Shown here: piece by piece, positions 60,920 to 64,000 of the stretch | How the letters are laid out: each line of letters begins with the position of its first letter | How positions within the stretch are numbered: position 1 is the stretch's first letter | From: Gemmatimonadota bacterium | GTDB lineage: Bacteria > Latescibacterota > UBA2968 > GCA-2709665 | Length of the DNA: 64,000 nucleotides | Assembly: GCA_028877215.1 (NCBI GenBank) | Contig: JAPPFJ010000014.1 | Location: 165,757-229,756, forward strand | Direction of reading: 5' to 3' | Program-made: the position numbers and the translations under genes | The notes under the pieces: generated by a model | What the model was told of the DNA's origin: nothing | The model's input: only the letters and a program-made list of their open reading frames with translations | Databases searched by the model: none

Positions 60920-61285
60920 ATGAAACGGACGATACCAATGCTCCTGTTCTTCGGAATTCTGGCCTGCACGGCACGGTATGGATCCGCACCCGACGAACGC
61001 CAACTCGCACACGTCGTTCTCCAGGTCATCCACCTGCACCATCGGTATGCGGAGCATCCCGACAGTCTCGCCAGCAAGCGAAAGGCCGTTCTTGCGGAAA
61101 TCGGATTCACCGAAAAGGATCTCGAACGGCTGACCGCAACATGGAAGTCGAATCCCGGAGCCCTGGAGGCGCTGACCGCCAGCCTGATGGACACCCTCGA
61201 AGCCGACAGCATTTTTGTTCACTGGAAGAAGACCGCGAAGAAAAGAACCACCGGCGGCAGGCGCAGGGCGGACCAAAAAAAATGA
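60920..61285 (+). CDS. Small putative lipoprotein
   Basis: 121 aa from ATG 60920 (alternative ATG 60938). N-terminal hydrophobic MLLFFGILAC, with ILAC as a lipobox and Cys as lipid attachment site. The rest is helical: HVVLQVIHLHHRYAEHPDS, KAVLAEIGFTEKDLERLTATW and ALTASLMDTLEA; the layout resembles the DUF4296-type small lipoproteins of Bacteroidetes (helix, FTxxDxxxLxxxW, helix), although I cannot confirm family membership. Basic C-terminus with KKTAKKRTTGGRRRADQKK. Divergent from mraZ; it ends in the shared terminator with rseP. Confidence 0.6.
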   Translation: MKRTIPMLLFFGILACTARYGSAPDERQLAHVVLQVIHLHHRYAEHPDSLASKRKAVLAEIGFTEKDLERLTATWKSNPGALEALTASLMDTLEADSIFVHWKKTAKKRTTGGRRRADQKK

Positions 61286-61312
61286 GGGCGGGTTCGAAAA
61301 CCCGCCCTCATT
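61281..61312. terminator. Bidirectional Rho-independent terminator
   Basis: Stem AATGAGGGCGGGTT (61281-61294) / AACCCGCCCTCATT (61299-61312), tetraloop CGAA. A-run on the left and T-run on the right give T tracts in both directions, so it ends both the plus-strand lipoprotein gene (whose stop lies inside the stem) and the minus-strand rseP transcript. Confidence 0.9.
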
Positions 61313-61343
61313 TTTGCGCAATTACGAAGCAGACCGGTCCGGC

Positions 61344-62651
61344 TCAGTAGAACAGACCCCAGATCCGGCCGATGTCACCGAAGGTCACGTACACCATAAG
61401 TCCCAGCAGGAATACGAACCCGACCTGCTGGAGCCGCTCTTTCTGACGCGTGGAGAGGGACCGTCGCGTTATGGCTTCCACGCTCAGGATCATCAGATGG
61501 CCGCCGTCCAGCGCTGGAATCGGCAACAGGTTCAGTACGGCGAGGTTGATACTCAACATCGCCATGAAGTCGAGCAATGCTTCCCACCCTTCCCGCGCCT
61601 TGCTCCCGGCCATCTGGGCAATGCCCACCGGCCCGGCGATCATTCCTCCGGACACTTCACCCATGATGAGGCGCTTGATTAACGTAAATATGAGCGTGGT
61701 ATAGCCCACGAGGTCGCGCCCGCTGCGTTCAACGGCGGTCGTAATCGTCACCGGCACCCGCGCCCTGGGCTCGTAGGACGGACCGATGCCGATCACACCT
61801 ATGGTTCGCCCCGCGCCCTGCTGGGATTGAGGCACGATATGAGCCGCCATCTCCTCCTTTCCGCGCAGCCACCGGATCTCGGTTTCCAGCCCCGGCCTCG
61901 AGGAGATCTTCTCTCTCATATCGTCCCATCCGCTCACGGATTCGCCGGCGATCGACAGCACGCGGTCGCCTGGCTCCATCCCGCCTCTTGCAGCCGGGTA
62001 CCCGGGCATCACCGATCCGGCAACGGCGGGCAGGAACGGATCGAAACCCAACTCCTGTCCGGGATCGGGTGCGGCTACCAGAAACACCACTGCCTCGCCG
62101 CGAGCGACTTCGAGGGCGACGTCCCCGTCGCCACTCGCGTTGTATGCATCGATCAGCCCACCCCAATCGTCCACCGGGGTCCCGTTTACCGCCAGGACTC
62201 GGTCATCCGTGCGCAGTCCGGCCGCGTAAGCCGGAGACGTTGCCTCGATACGGCCTACCTTCGTCGTCTGTAATACATAGTCCCCCAGCGCGAGGCGCAG
62301 TCCCAGTATCAGCATGAATCCGAGCAGAAAATTCATGATGGGCCCCGCGATCATTACCGCCATCTGAATTCCCCTCGGCTTCGACTGAAATTCCCACGGC
62401 GCCCGCTTGACGTCCGCACTGCCGAAATCCGACATTCCCGCTACCTTCACGTATCCTCCGATGGGTAGCCAGGAAATGCAATATTCGGTCTCGCCAACCG
62501 TAATGCCGAATGCCTTGGGCGGGAATCCCAGCGAGAACTGCTCCACGCGAATGCCCGACCTTTTGGCCACGATGAAATGACCGAATTCGTGGACGAAAAC
62601 CAGCACGCCCAATACCAGAATGAAATAGAAGATGGTTTCCAGAAATTCCAA
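61344..62651 (-). CDS. rseP: Site-2 intramembrane zinc metalloprotease RseP
   Basis: 435 aa. Catalytic HEFGH in VFVHEFGHFIVAKRSGIRVE (about 19-38), matching metal-ligand LLPIPALDGGHLMI (about 376-389). Two PDZ regions: first around YAAGLRTDDRVLAVNGTPVDDWGGL (about 140-164) and second around YPAARGGMEPGDRVLSIAGESVSGWDDM (about 218-245). RseP/S2P cleaves anti-sigma factors or signal peptides in the membrane. In the dxr-cdsA cluster, as in many bacteria. The C-terminal three helices include the IMGEVSGGMIAGPVGIAQ segment. Confidence 0.96.
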   Translation of the reverse strand: MEFLETIFYFILVLGVLVFVHEFGHFIVAKRSGIRVEQFSLGFPPKAFGITVGETEYCISWLPIGGYVKVAGMSDFGSADVKRAPWEFQSKPRGIQMAVMIAGPIMNFLLGFMLILGLRLALGDYVLQTTKVGRIEATSPAYAAGLRTDDRVLAVNGTPVDDWGGLIDAYNASGDGDVALEVARGEAVVFLVAAPDPGQELGFDPFLPAVAGSVMPGYPAARGGMEPGDRVLSIAGESVSGWDDMREKISSRPGLETEIRWLRGKEEMAAHIVPQSQQGAGRTIGVIGIGPSYEPRARVPVTITTAVERSGRDLVGYTTLIFTLIKRLIMGEVSGGMIAGPVGIAQMAGSKAREGWEALLDFMAMLSINLAVLNLLPIPALDGGHLMILSVEAITRRSLSTRQKERLQQVGFVFLLGLMVYVTFGDIGRIWGLFY

Positions 62652-62676
62652 TGCGCTAAACTCCTGTTGTTTCTGC

Positions 62677-63840
62677 CTATCTGTTCAGGCCTGCCACGGC
62701 CTCCCGTGCCTTCTCCCGCCCCCAGCGGTCCGCTTCGAACACCGCATCCAGATTCGACCCTGACGTATTATCATGCGCATCGAGGGTCCGGCGCACGACG
62801 TCCGGCACATCCAGAAACCCGATGCGCCCTTCCAGAAAGGAATAGACGCTTATCTCGTTGGCCGCGTTCAGTACCGCCGTCGCCGTACCTCCCGCGCAGC
62901 ACGCCTCATACGCAAGCCGAAGACAGGGAAACCGCTCCAGGTCCGGCGCGTGAAAGCTCAACGAACCCGTGGACACCAGGTCCAGCGAAGGGACGAGAGT
63001 CGGCAGCCGGTCCGGATGGGTCAACGCCTGCTGTATGGGCAGACGCATATCGGGGCGGCTTAGATGAGCGGTCAGGCTTCCGTCCAGGAACTCCACCAGA
63101 CAATGCACGATCGACTGCCGGTGAATCACGACGTCGATCTGTTCGACGTCGAGCCCGAGAAACCAGCGTGACTCGATCACCTCGAAACCCTTGTTCATCA
63201 ACGTCGCGGAATCGATCGTGATCTTCGGTCCCATCCGCCACGTCGGATGACGGAGGGCCTCGTCAGGTGTCGCGCGGGCCATCTCGTCAATCGACATATC
63301 GAAGAACGGACCTCCGGAGGCGGAAAGCACGATGCGGGTCACCTGCTGAGGCGAAACTTCCTGAAGGCTCTGCCAAAGGGGTGTGAGTTCGCTGTCCAGC
63401 GGGATCAACCGTACGCCGTTGCGCGCCGCGAGGTCCGTTATCAGATGGCCGGCTACGACCAGCGTTTCCTTATTTGCAATTGCGACGTCTTTGCCGGACT
63501 CTACCGCCGCCAGGGTTGGCCGCAGTCCTACCCCTGCAACCAGCCCGTTGATTACCAGATCCACCTTTGAATCGGTCGCCAATGCAAGAAGCCCGTCGGA
63601 ACCGTGCAAGACCTCCACACCCATCAACTCACGCCTCTCGCCCGCGTCTCTTGCGTACTCTTCTCCCACGCAGACCCGCTTCGGCCTGAAACGCGTGACC
63701 TGATCGCAGAGCAGATCGATGTTGCTTCCCGCGCTGAGGCATTCCACTTCGAACCGTTCAGGCAAACCGGCCAGGACGTCCAGAGTACTGGTGCCGATAG
63801 ATCCCGTCGACCCCAGCAGCGAAACCCGCTTCATACACAA
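62677..63840 (-). CDS. dxr: 1-deoxy-D-xylulose-5-phosphate reductoisomerase
   Basis: 387 aa, normal length. N-terminal NADPH motif VSLLGSTGSIGTSTLDVL (about 6-23), IANKETLVVAGHLI (about 120-133), LDSELTPLWQSL (about 147-158), metal/substrate loop ASGGPFFDM (about 173-181), GPKITIDSATLMNKGFEVIESRWFLGLD (about 201-228). Converts DXP to MEP, the committed step of the non-mevalonate isoprenoid pathway. Between rseP and cdsA, typical gene order. Confidence 0.97.
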   Translation of the reverse strand: MCMKRVSLLGSTGSIGTSTLDVLAGLPERFEVECLSAGSNIDLLCDQVTRFRPKRVCVGEEYARDAGERRELMGVEVLHGSDGLLALATDSKVDLVINGLVAGVGLRPTLAAVESGKDVAIANKETLVVAGHLITDLAARNGVRLIPLDSELTPLWQSLQEVSPQQVTRIVLSASGGPFFDMSIDEMARATPDEALRHPTWRMGPKITIDSATLMNKGFEVIESRWFLGLDVEQIDVVIHRQSIVHCLVEFLDGSLTAHLSRPDMRLPIQQALTHPDRLPTLVPSLDLVSTGSLSFHAPDLERFPCLRLAYEACCAGGTATAVLNAANEISVYSFLEGRIGFLDVPDVVRRTLDAHDNTSGSNLDAVFEADRWGREKAREAVAGLNR

Positions 63841-63896
63841 ATCCCGTTCATGTCAACGGGTGAACGAAACTGAAGGTTCGTGTAATGCGCACTCGT

Positions 63897-64000
63897 CTAA
63901 TGAAACAGGCGGAGGTAGAGATATACCAGAGGGTACACAAACAGAAAGCTGTCGAACCGGTCCAGCACGCCGCCGTGTCCGGGAATCAGGGCGGAAGCAT
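63897..64000 (-). CDS. cdsA: Phosphatidate cytidylyltransferase (3' end only)
   Basis: Partial: the last about 34 codons, reading into the window edge. The C-terminal CdsA signature PGHGGVLDRFDS is present, followed by a final membrane helix (FLFVYPLVYLYLRLFH). Makes CDP-diacylglycerol. Next to dxr and rseP, the usual neighbours. The 5' part lies beyond the window. Confidence 0.95.
   Translation of the reverse strand, partial: ASALIPGHGGVLDRFDSFLFVYPLVYLYLRLFH

Overview
The window is bacterial, fairly GC-rich and densely coded. It comes from a Gram-negative-type cell: there are lipoproteins, RseP, MurA-pathway ligases and FtsX-type permeases with large periplasmic loops. Two proteins point to an FCB-like or candidate-phylum lineage: a 5'-nucleotidase ending in a FlgD/T9SS-type C-terminal domain, and a GWxTD-domain protein. 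With many Gfo/Idh/MocA oxidoreductases, this combination fits Latescibacterota or a relative. That placement is inference; there is no rRNA gene to test it.

Layout. 1-115 is a homopolymer C/G block, probably an assembly artefact. 121-5955 holds a tandem-domain lipoprotein, a small His/Cys membrane protein, a secreted 5'-nucleotidase and a nucleotidyltransferase. 6205-10326 has a UvrA-family gene with a GNAT gene overlapping its stop, then a VOC-fold protein. 10375-15147 encodes two in-frame tandem FtsX/MacB-type permeases, both apparently starting on ATT. 15226-23700 is accessory: Uma2 nuclease, ankyrin protein, BNR/sialidase-like protein, a TIM-barrel-like unknown, a HelD-like helicase with nuclease insert and zinc ribbons, and a small membrane protein. 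24032-25768 is an NhaC antiporter.

26323-36162 is a minus-strand metabolic cluster: 2-oxoacid dehydrogenase E1 beta and alpha, class III aminotransferase, two Gfo/Idh/MocA oxidoreductases, an EF-hand/beta-propeller secreted protein, a nitrilase-family amidase and an alpha/beta hydrolase. It looks like a catabolic set for a small amino or amido compound or a sugar derivative, with no E2/E3 nearby. 36600-45147 holds the GWxTD protein, a phenylalanine pair (pheA plus aminotransferase), a histone-deacetylase-like hydrolase, a MoaB/MogA protein, an octopine-dehydrogenase-family protein and a third Gfo/Idh/MocA protein.

45456-60459 is the division and cell wall (dcw) cluster, read leftward from mraZ: mraZ, rsmH, ftsL, ftsI, murE, murF, ftsW, murG, murC, murB, ftsQ, ftsA, ftsZ. 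mraY and murD, normally between murF and ftsW, are absent; 141 bp lie there instead. The mraZ promoter carries a 10-bp-phased MraZ-box array. 61344-64000 is the usual rseP-dxr-cdsA block, with cdsA cut by the window end.

Two repeat families stand out. One is an approximately 164-bp terminal-inverted-repeat element (two full copies, one internally deleted, one half copy), likely a MITE. The other is an array of 8-bp units (CGA-N5 on one arm, CGTAGTTT-like on the other) placed just after gene stop codons at three loci. A single copy of the widespread TGTCATGC(T/A)GAGCG-type dispersed repeat is also present. I found no tRNA, rRNA, CRISPR array or transposase gene.
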